The notes beneath the pieces were generated by a model, which was given only the letters and a program-made list of their open reading frames with translations, made no database searches and had not been told where the DNA came from. The position numbers and the translations under genes are program-made. From Pollutiaquabacter sp046052345 (GTDB lineage: Bacteria > Bacteroidota > Bacteroidia > AKYH767-A > 2013-40CM-41-45), in NCBI GenBank assembly GCA_046052345.1, contig JBJOMN010000044.1:1-64000 (forward strand): a stretch of 64,000 nucleotides of DNA. Reading direction: 5' to 3'. This document shows positions 9,162 through 18,127 of the stretch, one piece after another (the stretch's first letter is position 1; each line of letters starts with the position of its first letter).

Positions 9162-9947
9162 TCACGACGCACCGTCCCGTTTCTCACCGGGCAGGTAGTG
9201 ATAGGTAATTTTCATCGAATTTGACGAGGAATCATCGTTTGGCATATCCCCGTCATTCGTTACGCTCCCCTCTGTCGGTTCTTCCGGCTCGTCTTCCCAA
9301 CTATAGCGGGTGCGCTGCGGTCCCCGGTTACGGTAGTACACCGATGCGAATAGTCCGGCCAGACTGCCGGTCAGGTGGGCTTCCCAGGATTGGGCCGGGT
9401 CGATGGGCAGAATACCCCAGGCAAGACTGCCGTACAGGAAGACAACCAGGAAGGATATGCCCATCAGCCGTACGTCTTTCCTGAAAATACCTGAAAAGAA
9501 CAGGAAAACCACGGCGCCATAGATCAGCCCGCTGGCACCGATATGGTAGGAATCCCTGGCCATCAGCCATGTCCAGAACCCTCCTAATAACCAGATCATC
9601 GAAATGACGCGGAGGCTGATGCTGCGATAGAAAAATATCAATGCGGTCCCTACCACCAGTATCGGCAGGGTGTTGGACAGCAGGTGGTCGTTATCCGCAT
9701 GGATGAACGGGCATGTGAAGATCCCGATCAGTCCATCCGCCGTTCGGGGCCGAATACCCCAATGAACCATGGATGCATCGGAGCCGGTCAGCAGACGGAT
9801 CGCCCATAACGTGAGAGCGAACAGCAGCGGTAATAACGCAGCCTGAAAGACTTCGGTAACAGGCGGTTTTTCGGGCAGATGGCTCCCCGCTCCTGAATAC
9901 GGCGTTTCTTGCGCATTGCCGTTCGGTGAAAGTCCCTCGGTTTCCAT
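9162..9947 (-). CDS. Rhomboid-family intramembrane serine protease
   Basis: This 261-residue protein begins with about 35 polar residues, followed by six or so membrane segments. The catalytic serine is Ser139 in the GASG motif and its partner is His191 in a late helix (EAHLTGSLAGL). The oxyanion-side motif HADNDHLLSN (83-92) keeps the two His and Asn of the family, and an Arg-Asp-Ser loop precedes the GASG helix. Rhomboids cut single-pass membrane proteins within or near the bilayer. A polar acidic C-terminal tail of about 50 residues follows the core. The gene stands alone, diverging from recG. Substrate unknown. Confidence 0.92.
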   Translation of the reverse strand: METEGLSPNGNAQETPYSGAGSHLPEKPPVTEVFQAALLPLLFALTLWAIRLLTGSDASMVHWGIRPRTADGLIGIFTCPFIHADNDHLLSNTLPILVVGTALIFFYRSISLRVISMIWLLGGFWTWLMARDSYHIGASGLIYGAVVFLFFSGIFRKDVRLMGISFLVVFLYGSLAWGILPIDPAQSWEAHLTGSLAGLFASVYYRNRGPQRTRYSWEDEPEEPTEGSVTNDGDMPNDDSSSNSMKITYHYLPGEKRDGAS

Positions 9948-10007
9948 CGGTCATGAAATCTCCATAAATATCCGCAATCAGTATGGAACATGGATGTGTT
10001 CATCGCC

Positions 10008-10015
10008 TAATTTTG
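10008..10015 (+). promoter_or_regulatory. -7 promoter box of recG, very close to the start codon
   Basis: TAATTTTG matches the TAnnTTTG consensus and ends only 7 bases before the recG ATG at 10023, which would give a transcript with almost no 5' leader. No strong -33 element is visible. Confidence 0.6.
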
Positions 10016-10022
10016 TCCTGCC

Positions 10023-12131
10023 ATGCGCAGCGGCGATTTTTTCTCAACACCGGTCGAATTCCTGAAGGGCGTAGGACCTCAACGGGCCGAACTTCTGCGC
10101 AAGGAATTACAGATCTTCACCTTCGGCGACCTGCTTTTTCATTTTCCGTTCCGTTATGTGGACCGTTCCCGGTTCTACTCAACGAAAGAAATAAACGCGG
10201 ACATGCCGTATGTCCAGCTGCGTGGCCGCATCATCCGGATGACAGCTGCCGGCGACAAACGTAAAAAGCATTTGACCGCTGTTTTCCAGGACGATGCCGG
10301 AAGCATCGAGTTGAAATGGTTCCAGGGATTACGCTGGATCACCCAATCGGTACGGCCCAATGCCGAATATGTCCTGTTTGGAAAACCGACCAGTTTCAAC
10401 GGCCGTTTCAATATCGTCCATCCCGAATTGGAGCCTGCTGAGGATTTCGTGCTGAAGGCCGGAGCCTCGCTGCAACCGGTTTATCCGAGCACGGAGAAGC
10501 TGAAAGCCAAAGGGCTTGACAGCCGTGGTATTCTTAAGCTGCAGCGTATCCTCCAGTCGCAGCTGCCACCCGCTCTTCGGGAAACCATGCCGGCAGAGTT
10601 GATCAAGGATTTCAAGCTTGCCGGACGCAGTCGTGCATTGTCAGACATCCATTTTCCCGCCACCACCGAAGCGTTGCGGTCCGCACGTACCCGTCTCAAA
10701 TTTGAAGAGCTTTTCTATATACAGCTGCGGCTGTTACACCAGAAGCGACTGCGTACCCTTCATTTCAAAGGGATGGATTTCACTTCCGTAGGAGATTCCT
10801 TTAACACCTTCTTCCGGGAAAAGCTGCCCTTCCCCCTGACAGAAGCGCAGAAGCGCGTCATCCGGGAAATACGTCAGGATTGCGGTTCCGGGAAGCAGAT
10901 GAACCGTCTTCTTCAGGGGGATGTCGGTTCCGGAAAAACGGTCGTCGCCTTGATGAGTATCCTTATCGCCGTGGATAACGGCTATCAGGCCTGTCTGATG
11001 GCCCCGACTGAAATTCTCGCCAATCAACACGCCGCCTCCATTTCTGCGATGCTGGAGGGGACAGGGGTGCGTTGCGCCTTATTGACCGGTTCCACCAAGC
11101 CCTCCCGACGAAAAGAGATACTGCGGGAAACGGAGGACGGTTCCCTGAATATCCTGATCGGAACGCATGCTGTTATCGAGGAGACGGTGCGTTTCAAAAA
11201 TCTGGGATTCGTGGTCATCGATGAGCAGCACCGGTTCGGTGTCGCCCAACGCGCCCGGTTGTGGGAGAAGAACAGCCGCCCGCCGCACATTCTCGTGATG
11301 ACCGCCACTCCGATTCCGCGCACACTGGCCATGACCTTGTACGGCGACCTCGATGTTTCCGTGATCGACGAATTGCCACCCGGCCGGAAGCCTGTGCAGA
11401 CCGTGCATCGCACCGACCAGCACCGCTTACAGGTATGGGAATTCCTTCGGAAAGAGATCGCCCTGGGCCGGCAGGTCTATATCGTCTATCCGCTCATCGA
11501 GGAATCCGAAAAACTGGATCTCAACAACCTGATGCAAGGGTACGAATCGATTCTCCGCGATTTTCCGCCTCCTCGCTACCGGGTCAGCATCGTTCACGGA
11601 AAGATGAAAGCCGCAGACAAGGATTTTGAAATGCAACGCTTCCTGCGGAAGGAGACACAGATCATGGTGGCTACGACGGTCATCGAAGTCGGCGTGAATG
11701 TCCCCAATGCGTCCGTAATGGTGATCGAGAACACCGAACGTTTCGGACTTTCCCAGCTTCATCAGCTGCGTGGAAGGGTCGGTCGCGGAGCAGACCAGTC
11801 CTATTGTATACTGATGTCATCCTTCAAGCTCACCCAGGATGCACGAGCCCGCATCAAGGCGATGTGCGATACCAACGACGGCTTCAAGATCGCAGAACTC
11901 GATCTGCAACTCCGGGGTCCGGGCGATGCGGAAGGAACCCGGCAAAGCGGACTGATGGACCTCAAGATCGCAGACCTGTCCCAGGACGGAGCACTTCTTC
12001 AGGTAGTCAGGGACGCAGCGATTTCCTTGCTTGACCGCGATCCGGGTCTTGAAGAAGCCGGTCACCGGGGAGTACGTGAACAGCTGGAAGAAGTGGTCAA
12101 AAAGGCGGGCAGCTGGGGACGTATCTCCTGA
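10023..12131 (+). CDS. recG: ATP-dependent DNA helicase RecG
   Basis: A full-length RecG of 702 residues. It unwinds and reverses stalled replication forks and branches Holliday junctions. The N-terminal wedge (OB fold) domain covers about residues 1-200. Helicase motif I (Walker A) is GDVGSGKT at 299-306, motif II is DEQH near residue 400, and motif III is TATPIPRT. The C-terminal helicase lobe has VATTVIEVGVNVPNA, the QLRGRVGR motif VI and the TRG-type ending with QLRGPGDAEGTRQSG. The first residues (FLKGVGPQRAELL) match the usual RecG N-terminus, supporting the ATG at 10023. The next gene, pheT, begins 45 bases later with its own -7 box. Confidence 0.97.
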   Translation: MRSGDFFSTPVEFLKGVGPQRAELLRKELQIFTFGDLLFHFPFRYVDRSRFYSTKEINADMPYVQLRGRIIRMTAAGDKRKKHLTAVFQDDAGSIELKWFQGLRWITQSVRPNAEYVLFGKPTSFNGRFNIVHPELEPAEDFVLKAGASLQPVYPSTEKLKAKGLDSRGILKLQRILQSQLPPALRETMPAELIKDFKLAGRSRALSDIHFPATTEALRSARTRLKFEELFYIQLRLLHQKRLRTLHFKGMDFTSVGDSFNTFFREKLPFPLTEAQKRVIREIRQDCGSGKQMNRLLQGDVGSGKTVVALMSILIAVDNGYQACLMAPTEILANQHAASISAMLEGTGVRCALLTGSTKPSRRKEILRETEDGSLNILIGTHAVIEETVRFKNLGFVVIDEQHRFGVAQRARLWEKNSRPPHILVMTATPIPRTLAMTLYGDLDVSVIDELPPGRKPVQTVHRTDQHRLQVWEFLRKEIALGRQVYIVYPLIEESEKLDLNNLMQGYESILRDFPPPRYRVSIVHGKMKAADKDFEMQRFLRKETQIMVATTVIEVGVNVPNASVMVIENTERFGLSQLHQLRGRVGRGADQSYCILMSSFKLTQDARARIKAMCDTNDGFKIAELDLQLRGPGDAEGTRQSGLMDLKIADLSQDGALLQVVRDAAISLLDRDPGLEEAGHRGVREQLEEVVKKAGSWGRIS

Positions 12132-12151
12132 AAGTACCTGCTGAAATACAT

Positions 12152-12159
12152 TATCTTTG
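12152..12159 (+). promoter_or_regulatory. -7 promoter box of pheT
   Basis: TATCTTTG is an exact TAnnTTTG match, 17 bases before the pheT start codon. It lies between recG and pheT and suggests separate transcription of pheT. Confidence 0.55.
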
Positions 12160-12176
12160 CCGCTCAATCCGCCGGC

Positions 12177-14621
12177 ATGAAGATCTCCTATAACTGGCTC
12201 AAGACGTATCTCTCCGTTGAATCATCCGCAGAGGAGGTTTCCGCGCTGCTTACCGGCTGCGGTCTGGAGGTGGAAAGCACGGAGGTCTACCAATCCGTGA
12301 AAGGCGGACTCGCGGGCTTGGTCATCGGTGAAGTTAAAAGCTGTGTGCGCCATCCCAATGCCGACAAACTGAGTCTGACGACTGTCGACGTGGGTGGAGA
12401 GCAGATCCTCCAGATCGTTTGCGGTGCTCCCAACGTCGCCGCCGGCCAAAAAGTGGTGGTAGCTCCGGTCGGTACGACCGTTCATCCCGTGGCAGGCGAT
12501 TCCTTTGAGATTAAGAAGTCCAAGATACGGGGTGAACTCTCCGAAGGAATGATCTGTGCTGAAGATGAGATCGGACTCGGTACCGACCATGCCGGCATCC
12601 TCGTCCTTTCACCGGATGCTCCGGTAGGTAAAGCCGTCAAGGACCACTTCCTTATCGAAGACGACATCGTTTTTGAGATCGGACTCACTCCGAACCGTGT
12701 GGACGCAGCTTCACACATCGGTGTGGCCCGCGACCTTGCCGCGATGCTGAACCTAAAAGCGGGAGCCCCTGACCGGTTCAGGGTTTCCCTCCCGGACGTC
12801 TCATCCCTTATCAGGGAGAAAGAAGGCCGTTCGATCGGCATTGTCGTCGAAGACACGGTCGGTTGTCCGCGTTATTCCGGAATCACCATTGAAGGAGTCA
12901 CTGTCAAGGACTCGCCCGACTGGCTGCAGCATCGGCTGAAGTCCATCGGAATCGGAACAGTCAACAACATCGTCGATATCACCAATTTCGTCCTGCACGA
13001 ATGCGGACAGCCTCTTCACGCATTCGATGCCGACCGTATAGGCGGCGGGACGGTGGTGGTCCGTCGGGCTGTCGCTTCAGATAAGTTCATTACGCTTGAC
13101 TCTGTGGAGCGTGAACTCCGCGACACGGATCTGATGATCTGTGACCGGGAGAAGCCGATGTGTATCGCCGGGGTCTTCGGCGGACTGGAATCAGGAATAT
13201 CCTCGGCAACGAAGACGGTTTTCCTTGAAAGCGCCTATTTCGATCCCGCTTCGGTGAGGAAGACTTCCAAGGCACACGGACTGAAAACAGATGCCTCCTT
13301 CCGCTTCGAGCGAGGTGCCGACCCGAACATCACCATCTATGCGCTCCAGCGTGCTGCCCTGTTGATCCGTGATATCGCCGGAGGAGCCGTTTCTTCGGAC
13401 ATACTGGATAATTACCCTGTCAAGATAGAGCCGGCCCGAGTTGACTTCCGTTTCAATGAACTGGATCGCTTCAGCGGACATGTGCTTGACCGCAAGACGG
13501 TCCATGACATTCTGGTTTCCCTTGGTATGGAATTAGAAGCAGTCGGCCCTGAGGGTTGTATTGTACTTGTCCCGACCGGTAAAGTCGATGTGAAACGCCC
13601 TGTTGATCTCTTTGAAGAGGTCTTACGGATCTATGGGTATGACAATATCCCCTTGCCTGCGCGGCTGACGTTCTCCTTGCCATCTTCCGAAGGTTCGGAA
13701 GCTGAGTCTGTTCAGCGTAAGACAGCCGCTTTTCTGGTGGCGAACGGCTTTAACGAGATCTTCACCAATTCGCTCACCCGTACCGCCTACCGCGATTCCG
13801 CAGGGAATGACTTATCAGAGTCCGTATCGCTCCTTAATCCCCTGAGCCAGGATCTCGGTGTTTTGAGACAGGACCTGCTTCACTCCGGCATGGAGGTCAT
13901 CCGGTACAACCGTAATCGTCAGCAACAGAACCTGCGTTTATTCGAGTTCGGCAAGACATATCACCTTGTAGAAGGCAAATACACCGAGCGGATGCGCCTG
14001 GCCCTGTTCATGAGCGGTAACCGTACTGAAGAGGCCTGGAACGGCAGCGCTGTTCCGATGGATTTCTTCCTGATGAAGGGATTCGTGGAGCGGCTTCTGC
14101 TGGTGAACGGAATCGATATGGATAAATTGAAAGGTGCGGAGTCCGATCACGATGCCCTGGTGAACTGTTTCGCATTCATGCAGGGCGATAAGCGGCTGGC
14201 CGTCTTCGGGCAGCTCAAGAGGTCTTTTGCCCGGAAGTTCGACATTCAGTCGGACACCCTTTTTGCTGACATCGACTGGAGCTTGGTTTTACGTGCTTCG
14301 CGGAGGAAAACTACACGAGTTTCGGAAATCCCAAGGTTTCCGCAGGTACGTCGTGACCTGTCGATGGTCATCTCCGGGGATGTGCTGTTCGGACGCATCG
14401 AGGAGCTTTCCTTCAGAACGGAAAAGAAGCTGCTCAAATCCGTCCAGCTTTTCGATGTATACGAAGGCGAGAAGATCGGGGAGGGGAAGAAGTCCTATGC
14501 GGTCTCTTTCATCCTTCAGGACGAGCAGCAGACTTTGACGGACCAGCAGATCGACAAGGTGATGGAGCGGCTGATGCAAGCACTCGAAAAGGAAGTCGGG
14601 GCGGTCATTCGGAAGGCATAA
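12177..14621 (+). CDS. pheT: Phenylalanine-tRNA ligase beta subunit
   Basis: The 814-residue protein is the normal bacterial length. It forms the alpha2-beta2 enzyme that charges tRNA-Phe. Domains in order: N-terminal segment MKISYNWLKTYL; EMAP-like tRNA-binding OB fold (about 40-150, with CVRHPNADKLS and VCGAPNV); the B3/B4 editing domain (about 210-390, with TNFVLHECGQPLHAFD and DASFRFERG); the B5 domain (about 400-470); the catalytic-like core; and a C-terminal anticodon-binding FDX-ACB domain (about 720-814, with RFPQVRRDLSMV). The alpha subunit gene pheS is not next to it. A terminator was not clearly seen before the convergent yajQ-like gene 21 bases downstream. Confidence 0.97.
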   Translation: MKISYNWLKTYLSVESSAEEVSALLTGCGLEVESTEVYQSVKGGLAGLVIGEVKSCVRHPNADKLSLTTVDVGGEQILQIVCGAPNVAAGQKVVVAPVGTTVHPVAGDSFEIKKSKIRGELSEGMICAEDEIGLGTDHAGILVLSPDAPVGKAVKDHFLIEDDIVFEIGLTPNRVDAASHIGVARDLAAMLNLKAGAPDRFRVSLPDVSSLIREKEGRSIGIVVEDTVGCPRYSGITIEGVTVKDSPDWLQHRLKSIGIGTVNNIVDITNFVLHECGQPLHAFDADRIGGGTVVVRRAVASDKFITLDSVERELRDTDLMICDREKPMCIAGVFGGLESGISSATKTVFLESAYFDPASVRKTSKAHGLKTDASFRFERGADPNITIYALQRAALLIRDIAGGAVSSDILDNYPVKIEPARVDFRFNELDRFSGHVLDRKTVHDILVSLGMELEAVGPEGCIVLVPTGKVDVKRPVDLFEEVLRIYGYDNIPLPARLTFSLPSSEGSEAESVQRKTAAFLVANGFNEIFTNSLTRTAYRDSAGNDLSESVSLLNPLSQDLGVLRQDLLHSGMEVIRYNRNRQQQNLRLFEFGKTYHLVEGKYTERMRLALFMSGNRTEEAWNGSAVPMDFFLMKGFVERLLLVNGIDMDKLKGAESDHDALVNCFAFMQGDKRLAVFGQLKRSFARKFDIQSDTLFADIDWSLVLRASRRKTTRVSEIPRFPQVRRDLSMVISGDVLFGRIEELSFRTEKKLLKSVQLFDVYEGEKIGEGKKSYAVSFILQDEQQTLTDQQIDKVMERLMQALEKEVGAVIRKA

Positions 14622-14642
14622 GGCCTTGGCGCCTTTCCCCGG

Positions 14643-15134
14643 TCAGTTCCTGTAGTTTTCGAATTGCAGCGGGATTCCAACCGGCTGTTTCTCCATGTAG
14701 GCGATGATGTCCTGCAGGTCGTCGATCTTCTTTCCGGTGACGCGGACCTGTTCGTCCATGATCGAGGCCTGTACTTTCTTTCCGCTGTCCTTGATCAGCT
14801 TGACGATCTTACGTGCCGTATCCTTGTCGACACCCTGTTTCACTTTGATGTCTTTCTTGATCATGTTCCCGGAGGCATAGAGCTCCTTGCCGAAATCGAG
14901 GCAGGAGCTTTCCAGCTGCTGTTTGATCATGCGGCCGATGATGATGCCTTCGATGGCCTTCATGCGCATGTCGTTTTCCGTGACGATATGTATCATCATG
15001 GTCTTCTTATCCAGCTCCACCGTCGTCTTTGACCCGTTGAAATCGAAACGGTTGAGGATCTCCTTCACGGCTGTGTTGACGGCATTGTCCAGTTTCTGAA
15101 GGTCGGTCTTGGAAACGATGTCGAAAGATGGCAT
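14643..15134 (-). CDS. YajQ-family nucleotide-binding protein (putative cyclic-di-GMP receptor)
   Basis: 163 residues from the ATG at 15134; the frame stays open much further upstream, but MPSFDIVSK is the standard YajQ N-terminus. The protein has two ferredoxin-like halves, with FDFNGSKTTVEL, GGII-like EGIIIGRMIKQQL and KKIVKLIKDSGKKVQASI-type segments. YajQ proteins bind nucleotides or RNA, and in Xanthomonas a member binds cyclic-di-GMP and alters transcription; the role in Bacteroidota is not known. A TACTTTTA box at 15153-15160 (one mismatch to TAnnTTTG) is a plausible promoter, divergent from the FG-GAP gene. Confidence 0.92.
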   Translation of the reverse strand: MPSFDIVSKTDLQKLDNAVNTAVKEILNRFDFNGSKTTVELDKKTMMIHIVTENDMRMKAIEGIIIGRMIKQQLESSCLDFGKELYASGNMIKKDIKVKQGVDKDTARKIVKLIKDSGKKVQASIMDEQVRVTGKKIDDLQDIIAYMEKQPVGIPLQFENYRN

Positions 15135-15243
15135 GATCGGGTTTTTGCAGCGTAAAAGTAAAAATAATCGCGGTGCACAGACGCTTGAAAGTCCTGACAA
15201 TTCCGTTACCGAACTCAGCGACAGTGTACTTAACTTCGCCATC

Positions 15244-17478
15244 ATGATCCGACTTCTGAGAAATACCTCGACCTTCCTGCTACTCTTTCTGCTGATTTCG
15301 GGGGTGACGGTCCGCACGGCCGTTTCCCAGGTACGCTTCGACCGTGTTGACAGCGTCTCCCTCGTAGTCGGTGGCCAGGTGATGCAGAATGCCTGGGCAG
15401 GCGGCATCAACTTTCCGCTGTACTCCTCCATCGATCTGAACGGAGACGGGGTGAAGGATATGGTCCTCTTCGACCGTGTGAACAACCGACTGAGCTGCTA
15501 CCTCAACGACGGTACACCCTCACTGGCTGCCTGGAAATACGCGCCGCGTTTCGAATCCGCATTTCCCCCTGTCAACCGCTGGCTGCTCGCCTACGACTAC
15601 AACTGTGACGGCAAAGAGGATCTTTTCACCATTTCGCCGCAGTATCCTTCCTGCATAGCCTGTTACAGGAACGATTATACCTCGGCGACCGGCCTTCGAT
15701 TCACGCTGGTGGCGCCGGTGATTTATGAGACCTTCAGCACCACTTCCTTCCCGGTTTTCGCATCGGGCGTGCTGATCCCTGCTTTTGACGACATCGACAG
15801 CGACGGGGATATGGACATCCTCGGATACAACTCCATACCGGACGGGCGGGTCATCCTTCACAAGAACGAATCCATGGAGCTGTTCGGCACCTGCGACTCC
15901 CTGCGCTTCAATTACGCCAACGCCTGTTGGGGGAACTTCGCGTTCCAGGTCGGCGGTGCCAACGAAGTGGGCTGTTTCAACTGTCCGTGCAGGGTGTCAG
16001 GGTATCTGAATAATGTCTCACCCGTATTCGACACCGGAGAAGCCAGGCGTGACGATACGGTGACGAGTATTTTCGCATTGGACGTGGACGGGAACGGTGC
16101 CAAGGACCTTCTGGTCGGGGATATCTCCGCGCTTACCACCCTGATGGTGCACAACGGCGGAACGTCTGCCGTCGCCCTTATGGATTCACAGGACGTGAAC
16201 TACCCATCCAATGACATCCCCGCCATCATCAACGGGTTCCATTACCATGCTTTCGTTGATGTTGATAATGACGGACGCAAGGACTTGATTGTCTCTCCGA
16301 ACGAATTCGAGAACAAGGAGGCTCAATGGGTGTATAAGAACAACGGTACATCAGCGGCTCCTGTCTTCAATCTGCTTACTACATCTTTCCTCCAGGATGA
16401 GATGCTGGAGGTTGGAGAGAACGCTGCTCCTGCAGTTACGGATATCGACGGCGACGGACTTCCGGACCTGGTTGTGGGAGGGGCCGTCTATGATACGGCG
16501 AACGGGACCTATGTCACCTCCCTGAACTATTTCAGGAACACAGGTTCCGTTTCGGCTCCTTCCTACCAATTGGTCAATGACGACCTCGCGTCTATATCCT
16601 CCTTCGCCTATAATACCACCATTTTCCCGGCATTCGGGGATCTCGATGCAGACGGTGACAAAGACCTTCTGCTGGGGACAGAGGACGGGAAGTTGCAATA
16701 TTTCCAGAACAACGCCGGTAGTTATCTGCTGACGGCGCCCAATTACATGGGAATAGATGTGGGAAATAACTGCACGCCGCAGCTTGTGGATCTGGACCGC
16801 GACGGCAAACTGGACATCGTCGCCGGCGAGAAGAACGGGTTTATCAATCTCTTCAAAAACATCGGAACTTCGGCATCTGCTTCGTTCCTTTCCGCTCCCA
16901 CACAGGACACGCTGGGAGGAATCAACCTGCAGATGACAGGATTTGCGGACGGGTATGCGGTGCCTTTCATTTATGACTCTGCGGGCAGCTATCGTCTCGT
17001 AGCTTCCAACATGGCCGGGTATGTCTATTTCTACGGAAATATCGACGGGAATATCCTGGGCCGGTATTCACTGATCGATTCGCTCTATGATGCCCCTCGG
17101 ACTTCCAGGATACGTTTCAATATTTCCGTAGGCGGAGGCGATCTGAACGGCGACGGTTTCAGTGATCTCGTGATCGGTCATGCTTCCGGCGGCGTCGAGC
17201 TGTACTATCAGCACGACGGAATCGCATCCGTCGGCGAAATTTCAGTCGTGCCGGAGATTTTCGTGTACCCGAATCCTGCCGGTGATATGATCCATATATC
17301 GTTCAAAAGCCCCGCGGCCGGTACTCGTATGCTGGATGTGACCGATATCTGCGGTCGAGTCTTGAAAACCATGGCTGTCACATCCTCGGAAACACAAATC
17401 CCCTCCGGAGAATTGCCGGAAGGGATCTATTTCGTTCGAGTGGACGGAGCAGCGGTACGGGTGGCTGTCGTTCATTAA
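15244..17478 (+). CDS. FG-GAP/VCBS repeat secreted protein with T9SS sorting domain
   Basis: 744 residues from the ATG at 15244, which is followed by a signal peptide (MIRLLRNTSTFLLLFLLISG...VSQ). The body is built of beta-propeller repeats of the FG-GAP/VCBS type. Each carries a calcium-binding-like loop such as DLNGDGVKDMV, DIDSDGDMDIL, DVDNDGRKDLI, DIDGDGLPDLV, DLDADGDKDLL, DLDRDGKLDIV and DLNGDGFSDLV, spaced along residues 50-670. The last 75 residues form a T9SS type A sorting domain (VYPNPAGDMIHIS and a final VRVAVVH). It is likely a surface or secreted calcium-binding propeller, perhaps adhesive; no enzyme motif was seen. It runs convergent with msrB, whose stop lies 9 bases away. Confidence 0.9.
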   Translation: MIRLLRNTSTFLLLFLLISGVTVRTAVSQVRFDRVDSVSLVVGGQVMQNAWAGGINFPLYSSIDLNGDGVKDMVLFDRVNNRLSCYLNDGTPSLAAWKYAPRFESAFPPVNRWLLAYDYNCDGKEDLFTISPQYPSCIACYRNDYTSATGLRFTLVAPVIYETFSTTSFPVFASGVLIPAFDDIDSDGDMDILGYNSIPDGRVILHKNESMELFGTCDSLRFNYANACWGNFAFQVGGANEVGCFNCPCRVSGYLNNVSPVFDTGEARRDDTVTSIFALDVDGNGAKDLLVGDISALTTLMVHNGGTSAVALMDSQDVNYPSNDIPAIINGFHYHAFVDVDNDGRKDLIVSPNEFENKEAQWVYKNNGTSAAPVFNLLTTSFLQDEMLEVGENAAPAVTDIDGDGLPDLVVGGAVYDTANGTYVTSLNYFRNTGSVSAPSYQLVNDDLASISSFAYNTTIFPAFGDLDADGDKDLLLGTEDGKLQYFQNNAGSYLLTAPNYMGIDVGNNCTPQLVDLDRDGKLDIVAGEKNGFINLFKNIGTSASASFLSAPTQDTLGGINLQMTGFADGYAVPFIYDSAGSYRLVASNMAGYVYFYGNIDGNILGRYSLIDSLYDAPRTSRIRFNISVGGGDLNGDGFSDLVIGHASGGVELYYQHDGIASVGEISVVPEIFVYPNPAGDMIHISFKSPAAGTRMLDVTDICGRVLKTMAVTSSETQIPSGELPEGIYFVRVDGAAVRVAVVH

Positions 17479-17486
17479 AGTACGGG

Positions 17487-18005
17487 TCATTGCCCGGTCC
17501 CAGCTTCGAAACGCATCGCTCCGGAGTTGAGACAGTAGCGCAGACCGGTAGGTTCCGGACCGTCATTGAAGACATGACCCAGGTGCGCCCCGCATCTTCC
17601 GCAAGTGATTTCCGTACGGATCATGCCATAACTGGTGTCCAGCGATTCCCTGACATTCTCCTTTTTTACGGCTTGGAAGAAGCTCGGCCATCCGCAACCG
17701 CTCTCGAATTTGGTGTCTGACAGGAAAAGCGGCAGGCCACAGCAGACACAACGGTAGGTTCCCTTTTCGTGATGGTCCCAATATTTGCCGGTGAAGGCGC
17801 GCTCCGTTCCTTTCTCCTGCGTGATATGCCATTGTTCGTCCGTCAGCCTTTGGCGGAGTTCTTCTTTCGTCGGTACGGACTTCGGTTCTTTCATGATGAT
17901 ATTGGTCGTTTTATCGGATGTAGGACTCTTTTTGTGCGCAGTCTGACCGCATGCGGAGAGAGCTGTCAAAAGCAGAGCGGAAAAGAGCGAAGCGGGTCTA
18001 TACAT
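17487..18005 (-). CDS. msrB: Peptide methionine (R)-S-oxide reductase, lipoprotein
   Basis: 172 residues from the ATG at 18005, chosen because a lipoprotein signal with lipobox LSAC (Cys19) follows directly. MsrB repairs the R form of methionine sulfoxide in proteins. All key residues are present: zinc-binding pairs C86/C89 and C135/C138, the catalytic Cys158 in RYCLNSGAM, and a possible resolving Cys104 in ESGCGWPSF. The lipoprotein signal places it in the periplasm or on a membrane, so it probably repairs envelope proteins; no msrA is adjacent. About 20 polar residues link the lipid anchor to the enzyme domain. Confidence 0.95.
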   Translation of the reverse strand: MYRPASLFSALLLTALSACGQTAHKKSPTSDKTTNIIMKEPKSVPTKEELRQRLTDEQWHITQEKGTERAFTGKYWDHHEKGTYRCVCCGLPLFLSDTKFESGCGWPSFFQAVKKENVRESLDTSYGMIRTEITCGRCGAHLGHVFNDGPEPTGLRYCLNSGAMRFEAGTGQ

Positions 18006-18127
18006 GGCGTGTTTTTCCACTTTTCATTCAAAACCGTGCCATACACGTGGTTATTAATGAACTTTAACACTCCGGTGCTACGAATTGTTCAGGAATCGTG
18101 GCGGCAGCCGTTCGGCAAAGAATACGG

